Assembly (NCBI GenBank): GCA_046295175.1
Contig: JBKBNY010000011.1
Location: forward strand, 62,001-126,000
Length of the DNA stretch: 64,000 nt
Direction of reading: 5' to 3'
Source of the DNA: JALOLV01 sp046295175
Lineage (GTDB): Bacteria; Bacteroidota; Bacteroidia; Cytophagales; Spirosomataceae
The position numbers and the translations under genes were made by a program. The notes under the pieces are model-generated. The model was not told where the DNA came from. It saw only the letters and a program-made list of their open reading frames with translations, and ran no database searches. Below are positions 28,262 through 37,950 of the stretch, one piece after another (position 1 is the first letter of the stretch; each line of letters begins with the position of its first letter).

Positions 28262-28741
28262 TCACAAACGAATTGTAAAACCAAGACGCTTATAGTTTTC
28301 GCTAACAAGGATGTCCGAAACACCGCTTTCGAGTACCAAAACCACGTTTACAGTTCTACCTGCTTGTGCTGGGGCTCTCAAGATTTCGATACCCGCAGTA
28401 CCAAAACTCTCATTTGCCTTGATGGTGATAGTTCCACCATCAGTCAATCTGAAGTTTGTTCCTTCTACTGCTGTTGTTTCGTTTTTATCAATCGAATACT
28501 TGATTTGCGTATCGGTAGGGCGTTGTCTTCCTACAAGATTGATACGAGTAGTTGTCATTACACCCGCACCGTTGGCAACTGCGATTAATGGATATGTCTT
28601 ACCTACGGCTACTGTACGAGTGATAGCTTCTTGAAACTCAACATACGTAACTTCATCGAATGTTTTGTCGATTTCTTCAAAGCAAGAAGTAAGCGAAAAA
28701 GTCATGATGCTTACTAATAATATGCTCAATATTTTCTTCAT
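28262..28741 (-). CDS. Small SusD-associated lipoprotein
   Basis: A 159-residue protein with a lipoprotein signal (ILSILLVSIMTFSLTSC; cysteine 20). The rest is beta-rich: YVEFQEAITRTVAVGKTYPL, NETTAVEGTNFRL, GGTITIKANESFGTAGIEI. The pattern resembles the DUF4843 or DUF1735 class of small Sus-locus lipoproteins, which have Ig-like folds; I cannot choose between them. It lies 113 bases after SusD on the same strand, the usual place for a SusE-like surface glycan-binding accessory. A role in capturing the substrate of the adjacent SusC/SusD pair is inferred. Confidence 0.75.
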   Translation of the reverse strand: MKKILSILLVSIMTFSLTSCFEEIDKTFDEVTYVEFQEAITRTVAVGKTYPLIAVANGAGVMTTTRINLVGRQRPTDTQIKYSIDKNETTAVEGTNFRLTDGGTITIKANESFGTAGIEILRAPAQAGRTVNVVLVLESGVSDILVSENYKRLGFTIRL

Positions 28742-28854
28742 TTTTAAAATTGTTTTAGAGTAAATGCCTGCTATAAGTAATTTTTTGGAATCATTTTGAA
28801 TTACTCGATTTATCCTAATTCATTACACAGGCGATTAACAAATATTACCAACTA

Positions 28855-30300
28855 TTAATAACCAAAGTTTTGTCTCAATTTAGGGTTATTATTGATTTCG
28901 CCCGTCGGGATTTGAGCCAAGATTCTGAAATCTGTAAACGGAATCGTTAACGGCAATTTCACGATGTCTTGTCCACGACGTTTCAAATCAAACCAACGCT
29001 GACCTTCAAAAGCAAATTCGAGACGTCTTTGTTTCAAAATTTCGTCTAAAAGAGCTTGTCCTTTCAAATCTGCGGTTCTTGCTGGTAATCCGGCACGAGT
29101 ACGCACCAAGTTGAGGTCTCTCAAAGCGTCTGCTTCGTTGCCCAACATGTAGTTTGCCTCGGCACGGTTAAAATACAATTCTGAAAAACGAATCACAGGT
29201 ACGTTATCAAGGTTTACAGCACCACTTCTACCAAAGAATTTAGTACATTCGATTTCGGCAGTACCTCTACCCGCAGTACCCAATTCATAAAGCTGACGGC
29301 GAATATCTAATACCCTTGTTCCTTCTCTTTCTGACTCAAGAGCCGCCAATAAGTTTGCAGTTGGTACCAAGTCACCAAAACCACCCGTACGAGTTCTATT
29401 ACCCAACTCTACAAGAGTTGTATAAGTAGTTTGCAATGAAGTGTTTACACCGATGTTCTCAGGTGTTGTATAAATGATTTCAAACATCGACTCTGGATGT
29501 TGAGCTACTCTCCACGCTTGGATATAACCAGCGTTATCGACAAATCTACCCACACCCGAAGCCAAAGCATCTGTAGATTGCTTAACTGCCGTTGCGTAAT
29601 CTTTATTGTAAAGAGCTACACGCGAAAACAAAGCCTGAGCAGCACCTTGCGAAGCATAAACTATGTTTTTTCTTGCTGCTGGAATCTTGGCAATTGCATC
29701 GGTCAAGTCTTTATACATTTGGTCATAAACAGCCTTGATAGTTGCTCTTTCAGGAAACGTAATCTGGCTTGGGTCTATCACACCAGTAAGCATCAAAGGT
29801 ACACCGCCACGGTTGTACTGCGGAACATCTGCACCCGGCTCATAGGCATAAGCACGCATCAAATCAAAGTATAACAAAGCTCTCAAAAACTTACACTCAC
29901 CTTCGGCTGCGTCTTTTGCGGCTTGGGTCATGTCTTTTACATTTGGCAGGGCATCAATAATCAAGTTTACTTGGTTGATTGCAACATAAGAAGTACCCCA
30001 GTTGACAAAGTGAGCACCTGCTTGGTTGTTGAACTCGGCATTCAAACGACCCGATTTATTGGTAGCACGACCGTTATCTGACAATGCTTCTGGAATCGCT
30101 ACAAAATCACGACCATACAAGTTTGTTGATTGCAAACGGTCATAAACACCATTGATGGCACCACTGATGGCATCGCTTGTTGTGAGTGCCGTTGCTGAAT
30201 CAATCGACTGACGCGGCTTTACTTCGAGCATATTCTCGCAAGAAGTACTCAGCAAAACCAGCGAAAGCACAGAATATTTTAAGAAATTATATTTTTTCAT
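28855..30300 (-). CDS. SusD/RagB nutrient-binding outer-membrane lipoprotein
   Basis: A 481-residue SusD-family lipoprotein that caps the SusC channel and binds the imported glycan or peptide. The signal ends in LVLLSTSC (cysteine 21). Family features follow: ISGAINGVYDRLQSTNLYGRD, the TPR-like region with EGECKFLRALLYFDLMRAYA, the RAEANYMLGN segment, and the C-terminal LEFAFEGQRWFDLKRRG. The in-frame TTG nine bases upstream is rejected in favour of the ATG at 30300. It follows susC after 63 bases, the standard order. No clear specificity can be read from the sequence. Confidence 0.97.
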   Translation of the reverse strand: MKKYNFLKYSVLSLVLLSTSCENMLEVKPRQSIDSATALTTSDAISGAINGVYDRLQSTNLYGRDFVAIPEALSDNGRATNKSGRLNAEFNNQAGAHFVNWGTSYVAINQVNLIIDALPNVKDMTQAAKDAAEGECKFLRALLYFDLMRAYAYEPGADVPQYNRGGVPLMLTGVIDPSQITFPERATIKAVYDQMYKDLTDAIAKIPAARKNIVYASQGAAQALFSRVALYNKDYATAVKQSTDALASGVGRFVDNAGYIQAWRVAQHPESMFEIIYTTPENIGVNTSLQTTYTTLVELGNRTRTGGFGDLVPTANLLAALESEREGTRVLDIRRQLYELGTAGRGTAEIECTKFFGRSGAVNLDNVPVIRFSELYFNRAEANYMLGNEADALRDLNLVRTRAGLPARTADLKGQALLDEILKQRRLEFAFEGQRWFDLKRRGQDIVKLPLTIPFTDFRILAQIPTGEINNNPKLRQNFGY

Positions 30301-30363
30301 ATAAATCAATTGTAAATAAATGTTAAAAGTTAATTGTCTTACGCCTTCTCTGTCGGTAGGTTA

Positions 30364-33300
30364 TCAGAATGTAAACTGAATACCACCGATGTAATTACGA
30401 GAGAGCGGAATCACACCATTATTACCCGAACCTAAGTTGACAAACTCGGCATCGTAGCCTTCCCAATTGGTAAGTGTAAATAGGTTAAATCCTTGAGCAT
30501 AAACTTTTAAATTCTGCATTTTGATTGCCTTTGCCCAAGCACTTGGTAAGTTGTAAGTCAATGTAACTTGTTTCAAACGAATATATGAAGCATCTTGTAA
30601 CATACGAGTACCAGTGAAGTTTCCTGAGCCATTTAGCTCGGTGTTTCCGTTATATGGTCTTGGTACATCTGTAATATCACCTGGTTTTTGCCAACGTCTG
30701 TCATAAACATCCTGCAATACGTTGAATGCACGACCACCCGCTTCTGATAAGAAAGCATTTTGGTTGTTGAATTCACGACGGCCATAATCGTACTGTACCA
30801 ATACGTCTAATTCAAAACCTTTGTAAGAGACATTGTTTGTCCAACCACCGTAGAACTTAGATTGGTTGCTACCAAAGAATTTCAAATCACGAGGGTTTTG
30901 TACACGATATGTCGGGTTACCGTTAGCATCTAACCAAATCGGACGACCAGTCGCTGGGTTTACACCTGCATACTGGAAGCTGAATATCGAAAATGCCGGA
31001 TACCCAACTGCAAAACGAGTATCGCCTGGCAATGCAATGATACTATCTGGAGTAGCCAATGGCGTGATACCATCATAAAGTTTAGTTACCTTATTGTCGA
31101 TGTATGTGAAGTTGAAGTCACTTCTCCAAGTAAGTTTATCTGTCTTAACAGGTACTACACCAAACTCAATCTCTACACCTTTATTTGTCATACTACCTAC
31201 GTTTTTAGCAATACTGCTGAATCCACTTGTGATTGGTACTGGTTGGAACAACAATAGGTCTCTGCTATCACGTTGGAATAAATCGGCCGATAACGAAATA
31301 CGGTCATTGAAGAATGCCAAGTCAAAACCAAGGTTTAATGTAACGTTACGCTCCCATTTCAAATCTGGGTTTGATAAGCCAGTTGGAGCCATACCAGCCA
31401 AACTGTTGTAAGCAAAACCTCCACCAAATAAACCTAATGATGGGAAGTCACCGATTTGGTCGTTACCCGTCGAACCGTAGCTCAAACGTAATTTAGCCAA
31501 ATTCACAATATTGTTGCCTTTCAAGAAAGACTCTTCGCTAATAATCCAAGAACCCGAAATTGATGGGAACATCGCATAACGATTATTTCTACCAAATCTC
31601 GACGAGCCATCATAACGAGCAATCGCACTAATCAAATATTTACCACCGTATTCATAACGCAAGTTCGCAAAAGCTGCATTCTTGCGGCTACCCGTCCAGA
31701 AACCACCAATAGAAATTGGGTTGGCTGCCGATGATGGATATTTGAATTCTGGAGTTGGGAAGTTTTCTGATTGAGAAGAAAATCCTTCACGAACATCGCT
31801 ACGATACTCAACACCCACTAAGCCACCAAAACGGTTTTTACCGATTTCTTTGCTATAATTTAAAGTAGCATTGGTGATGAAGTTGATGTTTTCGTCGAAT
31901 TGAGTCTGAGCACGACCTCTCACGTTGAAAGCATCTGGCGTACGTGGGTCAGTATAGTTAAAACCTTTGATGATACGATAATCAATACCTACAAATGGTT
32001 TGAAAATCAAATCTTTAGTGATTTTATAAGTTGCAGACAAGTTACTAACAGCCTGGTTGATTGTAGCTTTGATAGTATTTAAGTCTGTAACCATGATGAT
32101 GTTTTGGTTCAATACACCAGCAGTACCACCACTGGCAGGAGTTCCAAAATAGCTACCGTCTTCGTTATAGATTGGGTTTGATGGAATCATCAACGAGCCA
32201 GAGAAAGCCGCCGCACCCAAGAAGCTACCACCATTAGGTCCACCAAACTGTCCGCGAGATGTTGCAGTACTCAAGTTTGTCTGAAAATCTACATTGAGTT
32301 TTGGGCTAACTTTATGACCCAACGTAACTTTCAATGTCCCTCTCTCAAAGTCAACGTTTTTGAGGTTTGCGTCTTGTCTGTCGAATCCTCCTGATAGATA
32401 AAACGTTGTTTTGTCGTTTCCGCCTTGCATTGTCAAACCGTATGTACTTGATGTACCCGTTTTGAACGATTCTTTTTGCCAATCATACGTCGGTAATGCC
32501 GCAATTTCAGCATCGGTCAAAGTTCCGCTCAAGCGAATACTTGTCAATGCCGAAGTCAAAGATGTTCTGAATTCAGCCGCCGGGTTAGTAGCTCTTGCTT
32601 GGTTCCAAAGAGCTTCGGCACGTACCTGAATCCATTCTTGTGTATTCAATACATCCAATTGCTTAAATTGCTCAACAACACCTGTGTTGTAATTGAATGT
32701 GATATTGGTTTTACCTGCTTTACCACGTTTTGTAGTAACCAAGATTACACCATTAGCTGCCTGCGAACCATAAATCGCTGCGGCAGCGGCATCCTTCAAC
32801 ACCTCGATAGACTCGATGTCGTTAGGATTCAAGAAGTTTAATGGGTTAGAACTCGTGAAGCTCGAAGAGTTACTTGAGTTTAGCTGTACACCGTCAACGA
32901 TATACAAAGGAGTTGTACCAGCCGAAATAGACCCAACACCACGTACACGCACTTGTACTACACCACCCGGAACACCATTGGCAGAGATAATCTGCACCCC
33001 AGCGGCACGCCCTTGTAAGGCACGGTCGAAACTCTGGATAGGAGCATTCTCGATGTCTTGCCCTTTTACTTTTGCAATTGAGCCTGTCAAATCACGTTTC
33101 GACATCGCTCCGCCGTAACCAGTCACAACGACTTCGCTCAATTCATTGTCAGCCGACTTCAACTGCACGTCGATAATCGTACGGTTGTTTACCGCAACTT
33201 GCTCGTTGTTGAAACCAATAAAGCTGAATTGTAATGTACCATTGGCAGGAGCCGAAATCTTGTAAACACCGCTGCCATCGGTTGTTACGCCTTTAGTTGT

Positions 33301-33444
33301 ACCCTTCACGGTGACACTTACACCCGGCAGAGCCGAGCCGTCTTCTGAAGAGGTTACTTTTCCTGAGATTGTTTTGTCTTGTGCAAACACGAAGGCACAC
33401 GAAGCAATCATCAGCAGAAAACTGAGTAGAGTTGTTTTCCTCAT
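30364..33444 (-). CDS. SusC/RagA TonB-linked outer-membrane transporter
   Basis: A 1,026-residue TonB-dependent transporter. It has a signal peptide (TLLSFLLMIASCAFVFAQ), then a carboxypeptidase-regulatory-like N-terminal domain (ISGKVTSSEDGSALPGVSV). Next come the TonB box region and plug (SEVVVTGYGGAMSKRDLTGS, GVGSISAGTTPLYIVDGVQL, IESIEVLKDAAAAAIYGSQA). A 22-strand-type barrel ends in aromatic residues (IGGIQFTF). It forms a complex with the SusD encoded next and moves glycan or peptide fragments into the periplasm using TonB energy. No anti-sigma-binding N-terminal extension is present, so direct sigma/anti-sigma control is unlikely; the AraC gene nearby may regulate it. Confidence 0.97.
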   Translation of the reverse strand: MRKTTLLSFLLMIASCAFVFAQDKTISGKVTSSEDGSALPGVSVTVKGTTKGVTTDGSGVYKISAPANGTLQFSFIGFNNEQVAVNNRTIIDVQLKSADNELSEVVVTGYGGAMSKRDLTGSIAKVKGQDIENAPIQSFDRALQGRAAGVQIISANGVPGGVVQVRVRGVGSISAGTTPLYIVDGVQLNSSNSSSFTSSNPLNFLNPNDIESIEVLKDAAAAAIYGSQAANGVILVTTKRGKAGKTNITFNYNTGVVEQFKQLDVLNTQEWIQVRAEALWNQARATNPAAEFRTSLTSALTSIRLSGTLTDAEIAALPTYDWQKESFKTGTSSTYGLTMQGGNDKTTFYLSGGFDRQDANLKNVDFERGTLKVTLGHKVSPKLNVDFQTNLSTATSRGQFGGPNGGSFLGAAAFSGSLMIPSNPIYNEDGSYFGTPASGGTAGVLNQNIIMVTDLNTIKATINQAVSNLSATYKITKDLIFKPFVGIDYRIIKGFNYTDPRTPDAFNVRGRAQTQFDENINFITNATLNYSKEIGKNRFGGLVGVEYRSDVREGFSSQSENFPTPEFKYPSSAANPISIGGFWTGSRKNAAFANLRYEYGGKYLISAIARYDGSSRFGRNNRYAMFPSISGSWIISEESFLKGNNIVNLAKLRLSYGSTGNDQIGDFPSLGLFGGGFAYNSLAGMAPTGLSNPDLKWERNVTLNLGFDLAFFNDRISLSADLFQRDSRDLLLFQPVPITSGFSSIAKNVGSMTNKGVEIEFGVVPVKTDKLTWRSDFNFTYIDNKVTKLYDGITPLATPDSIIALPGDTRFAVGYPAFSIFSFQYAGVNPATGRPIWLDANGNPTYRVQNPRDLKFFGSNQSKFYGGWTNNVSYKGFELDVLVQYDYGRREFNNQNAFLSEAGGRAFNVLQDVYDRRWQKPGDITDVPRPYNGNTELNGSGNFTGTRMLQDASYIRLKQVTLTYNLPSAWAKAIKMQNLKVYAQGFNLFTLTNWEGYDAEFVNLGSGNNGVIPLSRNYIGGIQFTF

Positions 33445-33640
33445 AAATTATAGTTTGTTTAGTTTAGATTGTTGATTTTCATCAAATTAGCTCGCAAAGT
33501 AAAACGATAGTACTAACAAAAACAATAAACCAAAAAATCGGTATCATTGTTTTTATCAATGGTATTTTTGTATTCAATAAGGTTTTCATCAATCAATGAT
33601 TCAATTGTTTTTACAAGAAAATTAAGTTTTTGGCACGCGA

Positions 33641-33673
33641 TTTGACTTTTTCAATGAAAAAATTGTAGCTTTG
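33641..33673 (+). promoter_or_regulatory. Bacteroidota promoter of the small exported-protein gene
   Basis: TTTG at 33641-33644 and TAGCTTTG at 33666-33673 (TAnnTTTG) are spaced by 21 bases. This predicts a transcript starting only a few bases before the ATG at 33683, a nearly leaderless message. Confidence 0.65.
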
Positions 33674-33682
33674 CGACTCTTT

Positions 33683-34045
33683 ATGCAAAAACAGAATTAC
33701 ATATCTCGTGTTTTCGGCGTTTTGATGCTCTGTGTCGTAATGCTCACCAATGTATTTGGTAAGCAGCTACAAACGCATTCTCATGAGCAAATCAAGCTAA
33801 AACAAGAAAAAAAGCATACAGAAGAAACCCCAACCGACAAGCAGGCAACTGTTAGCTCATTGTCGCTTGAGGTGGTTGTACCCAGCTATGCGTTCGACTT
33901 CGCCCACGACGCAATCCTTATCCCTGCTCCGCAGATTTATTTTGTTGTTGTAGAGCAATCGCTCCCGTATCTTGCTAATTCTTCGATTCCGAATACATTT
34001 CTCGAAACAATTTTTGAGAACCTTATTGCCCCAAATGCTCCATAA
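33683..34045 (+). CDS. Small exported protein of unknown function upstream of secDF
   Basis: A 120-residue protein from the ATG at 33683. A hydrophobic N-terminal segment (VFGVLMLCVVMLTNVFG) may be a signal peptide or anchor. A hydrophilic histidine- and lysine-rich stretch follows (THSHEQIKLKQEKKHTEET), then a beta-like or amphipathic region. The C terminus is TIFENLIAPNAP. I do not recognise a named family. It is divergent from susC, lies 124 bases before secDF, and has a good promoter of its own. Its real start could be a few codons different, because the predicted leader is very short. Confidence 0.6.
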   Translation: MQKQNYISRVFGVLMLCVVMLTNVFGKQLQTHSHEQIKLKQEKKHTEETPTDKQATVSSLSLEVVVPSYAFDFAHDAILIPAPQIYFVVVEQSLPYLANSSIPNTFLETIFENLIAPNAP

Positions 34046-34169
34046 AATCTGAACTCCCAAAGCGGAGTTGCCAATTCTTTTTTAGTTAAACAAATTCATA
34101 ATCTATAGTTCATTTTTACTCTATCTCTATTTCGTATCCCGAAATCAGAGCCTTATTCCTTAAATAATC

Positions 34170-37130
34170 ATGCGTAACAAAAATGGTATTTTGGCACTTT
34201 TGATTGCTCTTGTGGTAATTTGTGCCTACTTTTTAATTCGTACTTGGAAAGCGAATGATATTCGCAAAGATGCCGTAGCATTTGCAACAGGCAAAGATGG
34301 CAAAGTTGACGCTGTCAAAAAACAACGTTATCTCGATTCATTATTCAAAAAACCAGTTTTCTTCGATGGTTCAACCTACGAAGATTTATCAAAACAAGAG
34401 CTTGGTCTTGGCCTTGACCTTCAAGGTGGTATGCACGTTATCATGGAGGTTTCTCCGGTAGAAATCGTGCGTGTATTGGCTGGTGGCTCACGTGATACAA
34501 AAGTTACGACGGCTATTGCCAATGCTCAAGCAAAAATCAAAGGCACAAACGCAAACTTTGTAGATGCCTTTGCCGATGAATACAAGAAACTTTCGGGTGG
34601 TGCCAAGTTGGCCACAGTATTCGCCAACTCATCAAACCGTGGCGTAATCAGTCTAAATTCATCAGACGGTGAGGTTACAAGCTACATCAAAAAAGAAGTT
34701 GATGGTGCATTTGAGCGTTCGTTTAGAGTTATCCAAAACCGTGTTGATAAATTCGGTGTTGCCAACCCTAACTTACAGCGTTTGCCAGGTACAAACCGTA
34801 TTCAGGTAGAGTTACCAGGTGTTGATAACCCAGACCGTGTACGTAACCTTTTGTCGAGTGCTGCAAAATTAGAGTTCTGCGAGGTTTATAATCCTACCGA
34901 AATCTCGCCAGTGTTGAATGGCTTAGTAGCAGCGGTTCAGAAAATGGACGAAGCACAAAAAACAAGCACAGTAGCCAGTAAAATTGATGCTAAAGCAGAT
35001 ACAACCAAAGGTGCTGGCTTGGCGGCTCAGTTATCAAACACTAAAAAAGATAGCACAAAAGTTGATACAACTCGTTTGGCGAATTCGTTATTGAATCTCT
35101 TCAAAATTGACCCACAAATCGGTGATATTTATGTAGAAGCAAAAGATTCGTCGCGTGTGAATGGTATTTTGAGAAGTGCCGAAATCAAGGCGATTATGCC
35201 TTCTGACCTAACATTCTTGTACACTCGTAAGCCAATTAAAGGTAGCGAGACGACTTTCCGCTTAGTGCCAGTTAAAAACTACGGAAATGCTCCTATCGAA
35301 GGTGATGTTGTAACAAATGCAAGTGCAAACCCAGACCAAATGAAAGGTGGTTGGGAAGTTTCGATGCGTATGAATGGCGAAGGTACTCGTAAATGGGCCG
35401 AAATGACCAAAAACAACGTAAATGAGCGTGTAGCAGTTATTTTGGATGGTTTGGTAAACTCTGACCCACGCGTTAACGAACCTATCACGGGCGGTAACAC
35501 AAGTATCTCTGGTGATTTTACGGTAGATGAAGCACAAGACTTAGAAAACGTATTGAAAGCAGGTAAATTGCCAGCTCCGACAAGCATCATCGAAGAATCT
35601 GTTGTGGGTGCATCTCTCGGTGAGAAAGCCGTAAACGCTGGTGTTTGGTCTTCTATCATTGGTCTTATCATTGTTTTTGTTTTCGTATTGATTTACTACA
35701 ACAAAGCTGGTTTTATTGCCGATTTAGCTCTTTTAGTAAACGCATTCTTGTTGCTTGGTGTGATGGCTTCTATCGGAGCAACATTGACACTTCCGGGTAT
35801 TGCGGGTATGGTACTTTCTATCGGTATGGCGGTTGATGCCAACGTATTGATTTTTGAACGTGTAAAAGAAGAATTGGCTATTGGCAAGTCGTTCCCAGTG
35901 GCAATTGCCGAAGGTTTCAAAAATGCGATGTCATCAATCATTGACTCAAACGTAGCGACATTGATTACGGCAGGGGTGCTTTTCTTCTTCGGTACAGGTC
36001 TTATCAAAGGTTTTGCAACATCGCTCGGTATCGGTATTTTTACTTCATTATTTGCGGCGATTTTTGTAACAAGATTGATTTTTGAATATTTAATCAAGAA
36101 AAACCAAACGGTTACATTCTCAACCAAATTCACTGATAAGTTATTCAAAGATTCTAAGTTTGATTTCGTATCGAGAAGACGTACTTATTATTTGATTTCG
36201 GGTACAATTATCGTTTTGGGTATTGCTTCTATCTTCTGGAAAGGTTTCGGATTAGGTGTTGATTTCCAAGGTGGTCGTACTTACCAAGTAAGATTCGAGA
36301 AATCTATCAGCACAGACGCTATCCGTGATGCTTTGAAAGGTACTTTTGAAGATAAGCAATATGAGGTAAAAACTTACGGAAACTTCGGTGACAACCAAGT
36401 TTTGGTAACGACCTCTTACAAATACGATGAAACCAATCCTGCGGTTGAAGAACAAATCAAGTCTAATATTATCAGCAACTTGAGTAAGGCTGGCGATAAT
36501 AAAGCCGAGATTGTGCAAACATCAAAAGTGGGCCCGACGATTGCAAACGACACCATCAAGTCGGCGTTATATGCTGTCATCATCTCAATCATATTAGTGT
36601 TTGCCTACATTGTCTTCCGATTCCGTCGTGTGGCATTCGGCTACGGTGCTGTAGTGGCGTTATCGCACGATGTCTTGATTATCTTGGGTATCTTCTCAAT
36701 CTTGCGTGGCTTCTTGCCATTCTCGTTGGATGTTGACCAAGCATTCGTGGGGGCGGTATTGACAATTATGGGTTACTCAATGAACGATACAGTCGTGGTA
36801 TTCGACCGTGTTCGTGAATATTTGACTAATAACAAAGGCAACAGAGAACCAATTGCATCGGTTATCAACAATGCCTTGAACAGCACATTGAGCCGTACGG
36901 CCGTGACCGGTTTCTCGACCTTGTTGGTATTATTGGTCTTGTTAATCTTTGGTGGTGAGACCATCCGTGGATTTGTCTTTGCAATGTTTGTAGGGGTAAT
37001 CGTGGGTACATATTCATCGCTTTTTGTAGCAACGCCAATCGTTGTAGATGCTATGCAACGTGAGCTTGACGCCGAAGATAAAAAATTGGCCGCTCAACCA
37101 GTTGTTGCAGAAACTAAAAAGAAGAAGTAA
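34170..37130 (+). CDS. secDF: Fused protein-export membrane protein SecDF
   Basis: A 986-residue SecD-SecF fusion that uses the proton gradient to help the SecYEG channel release exported proteins. The SecD part has an N-terminal helix, the motif LGLGLDLQGGMHVIMEV, a periplasmic domain with FRVIQNRVDKFGVANPNLQR, and six helices including GIAGMVLSIGMAVDANVLIF. The SecF part begins near residue 670 with GLGVDFQGGRTYQV and contains GAVLTIMGYSMNDTVVVFDR. A lysine-rich tail ends the protein. SecD-SecF fusion is normal in Bacteroidota, which often also have a long insert such as the Thr/Lys-rich linker seen here around 260-300. Expression appears separate from the small upstream gene. Confidence 0.97.
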   Translation: MRNKNGILALLIALVVICAYFLIRTWKANDIRKDAVAFATGKDGKVDAVKKQRYLDSLFKKPVFFDGSTYEDLSKQELGLGLDLQGGMHVIMEVSPVEIVRVLAGGSRDTKVTTAIANAQAKIKGTNANFVDAFADEYKKLSGGAKLATVFANSSNRGVISLNSSDGEVTSYIKKEVDGAFERSFRVIQNRVDKFGVANPNLQRLPGTNRIQVELPGVDNPDRVRNLLSSAAKLEFCEVYNPTEISPVLNGLVAAVQKMDEAQKTSTVASKIDAKADTTKGAGLAAQLSNTKKDSTKVDTTRLANSLLNLFKIDPQIGDIYVEAKDSSRVNGILRSAEIKAIMPSDLTFLYTRKPIKGSETTFRLVPVKNYGNAPIEGDVVTNASANPDQMKGGWEVSMRMNGEGTRKWAEMTKNNVNERVAVILDGLVNSDPRVNEPITGGNTSISGDFTVDEAQDLENVLKAGKLPAPTSIIEESVVGASLGEKAVNAGVWSSIIGLIIVFVFVLIYYNKAGFIADLALLVNAFLLLGVMASIGATLTLPGIAGMVLSIGMAVDANVLIFERVKEELAIGKSFPVAIAEGFKNAMSSIIDSNVATLITAGVLFFFGTGLIKGFATSLGIGIFTSLFAAIFVTRLIFEYLIKKNQTVTFSTKFTDKLFKDSKFDFVSRRRTYYLISGTIIVLGIASIFWKGFGLGVDFQGGRTYQVRFEKSISTDAIRDALKGTFEDKQYEVKTYGNFGDNQVLVTTSYKYDETNPAVEEQIKSNIISNLSKAGDNKAEIVQTSKVGPTIANDTIKSALYAVIISIILVFAYIVFRFRRVAFGYGAVVALSHDVLIILGIFSILRGFLPFSLDVDQAFVGAVLTIMGYSMNDTVVVFDRVREYLTNNKGNREPIASVINNALNSTLSRTAVTGFSTLLVLLVLLIFGGETIRGFVFAMFVGVIVGTYSSLFVATPIVVDAMQRELDAEDKKLAAQPVVAETKKKK

Positions 37131-37154
37131 GCAAATCTTACTAAAATATGTAAT

Positions 37155-37186
37155 AAAAAAGCCTTTTCAGTCGAAAAGGCTTTTTT
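37155..37186. terminator. Intrinsic terminator between secDF and the aldolase gene
   Basis: A 14-base stem (AAAAAAGCCTTTTC and its complement) with a four-base loop and T-runs on both strands serves both convergent genes. Confidence 0.9.
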
Positions 37187-37205
37187 ATTGTGTCTCGAAT
37201 AGTCT

Positions 37206-37874
37206 TTATTTCTTCAATCCTGCGATAATCTCTAAACAGTATTTTACGGTATTGGTGATACTCTCAAAATCGCCTTTTTCGATGGCTTCTTTTGATGTAA
37301 GCTGCGAGCCGATACCCACACACGAAACCCCAGCTTTGTACCAACTTTCTAAACTTTCTTTGGTTGGCGAAACCCCACCCGTCGCCATGATTTTGACATC
37401 GGGCATCGGGCCTTTGATGGCCTTTACAAATGCTGGTGTGAGTACCTCTCCCGGAAAAATCTTCACAAAATCTGTACCTGCTACTCGTGCATTATAGATT
37501 TCGGTAACGGTCATTACGCCCGGCCCCCAAAGTACGCCGTGTTTTTTACAGACTGCCCCAACTTCTGGATTCATGATAGGAGCAACGATATAATTTGCAC
37601 CCGCCGCAATGTACTTTTCGGCCATTTCGGTGTCATAAATCGTACCGATTCCCAAAATCATTTCTGGCATTTCGGCCTCGGCATATTTGAGTAATTCAAC
37701 GAAATTATCAAACGAGTTTTGCCCACGATTGGTATATTCAAATATCCTCAAACCGCCATCGTAGCAGGCTTTTATTACTTTTTTACTTATCTCTAAATCG
37801 GCATGATAATAGAGCGGCATCATACCGTTCGATTCGATTGCTTCGAGTACTTGTTCTTTTGTAAAACGTGCCAT
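37206..37874 (-). CDS. eda: KDPG/KHG aldolase
   Basis: A 222-residue class I aldolase that splits 2-keto-3-deoxy-6-phosphogluconate into pyruvate and glyceraldehyde 3-phosphate. The Schiff-base lysine is in TDFVKIFPGEVLTP. Other signatures are GLRIFEYTNRG, ILGIGTIYDTEMAEKYIAAGANYIV with the substrate-site glutamate region, and VKIMATGGVSPTKESLESW. It is 76 bases downstream of the 2-keto-3-deoxygluconate kinase gene on the same strand, so the two enzymes complete uronate or pectin-derived sugar breakdown. Length is slightly above the typical 210 residues. Confidence 0.94.
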   Translation of the reverse strand: MARFTKEQVLEAIESNGMMPLYYHADLEISKKVIKACYDGGLRIFEYTNRGQNSFDNFVELLKYAEAEMPEMILGIGTIYDTEMAEKYIAAGANYIVAPIMNPEVGAVCKKHGVLWGPGVMTVTEIYNARVAGTDFVKIFPGEVLTPAFVKAIKGPMPDVKIMATGGVSPTKESLESWYKAGVSCVGIGSQLTSKEAIEKGDFESITNTVKYCLEIIAGLKK

Positions 37875-37950
37875 TTTGACATTTTTCGCCTACTTTGTCT
37901 TAGCTCAAAGCGACGGTTTTTTGTAAATTAATAATATTTCTACTCGTAAT

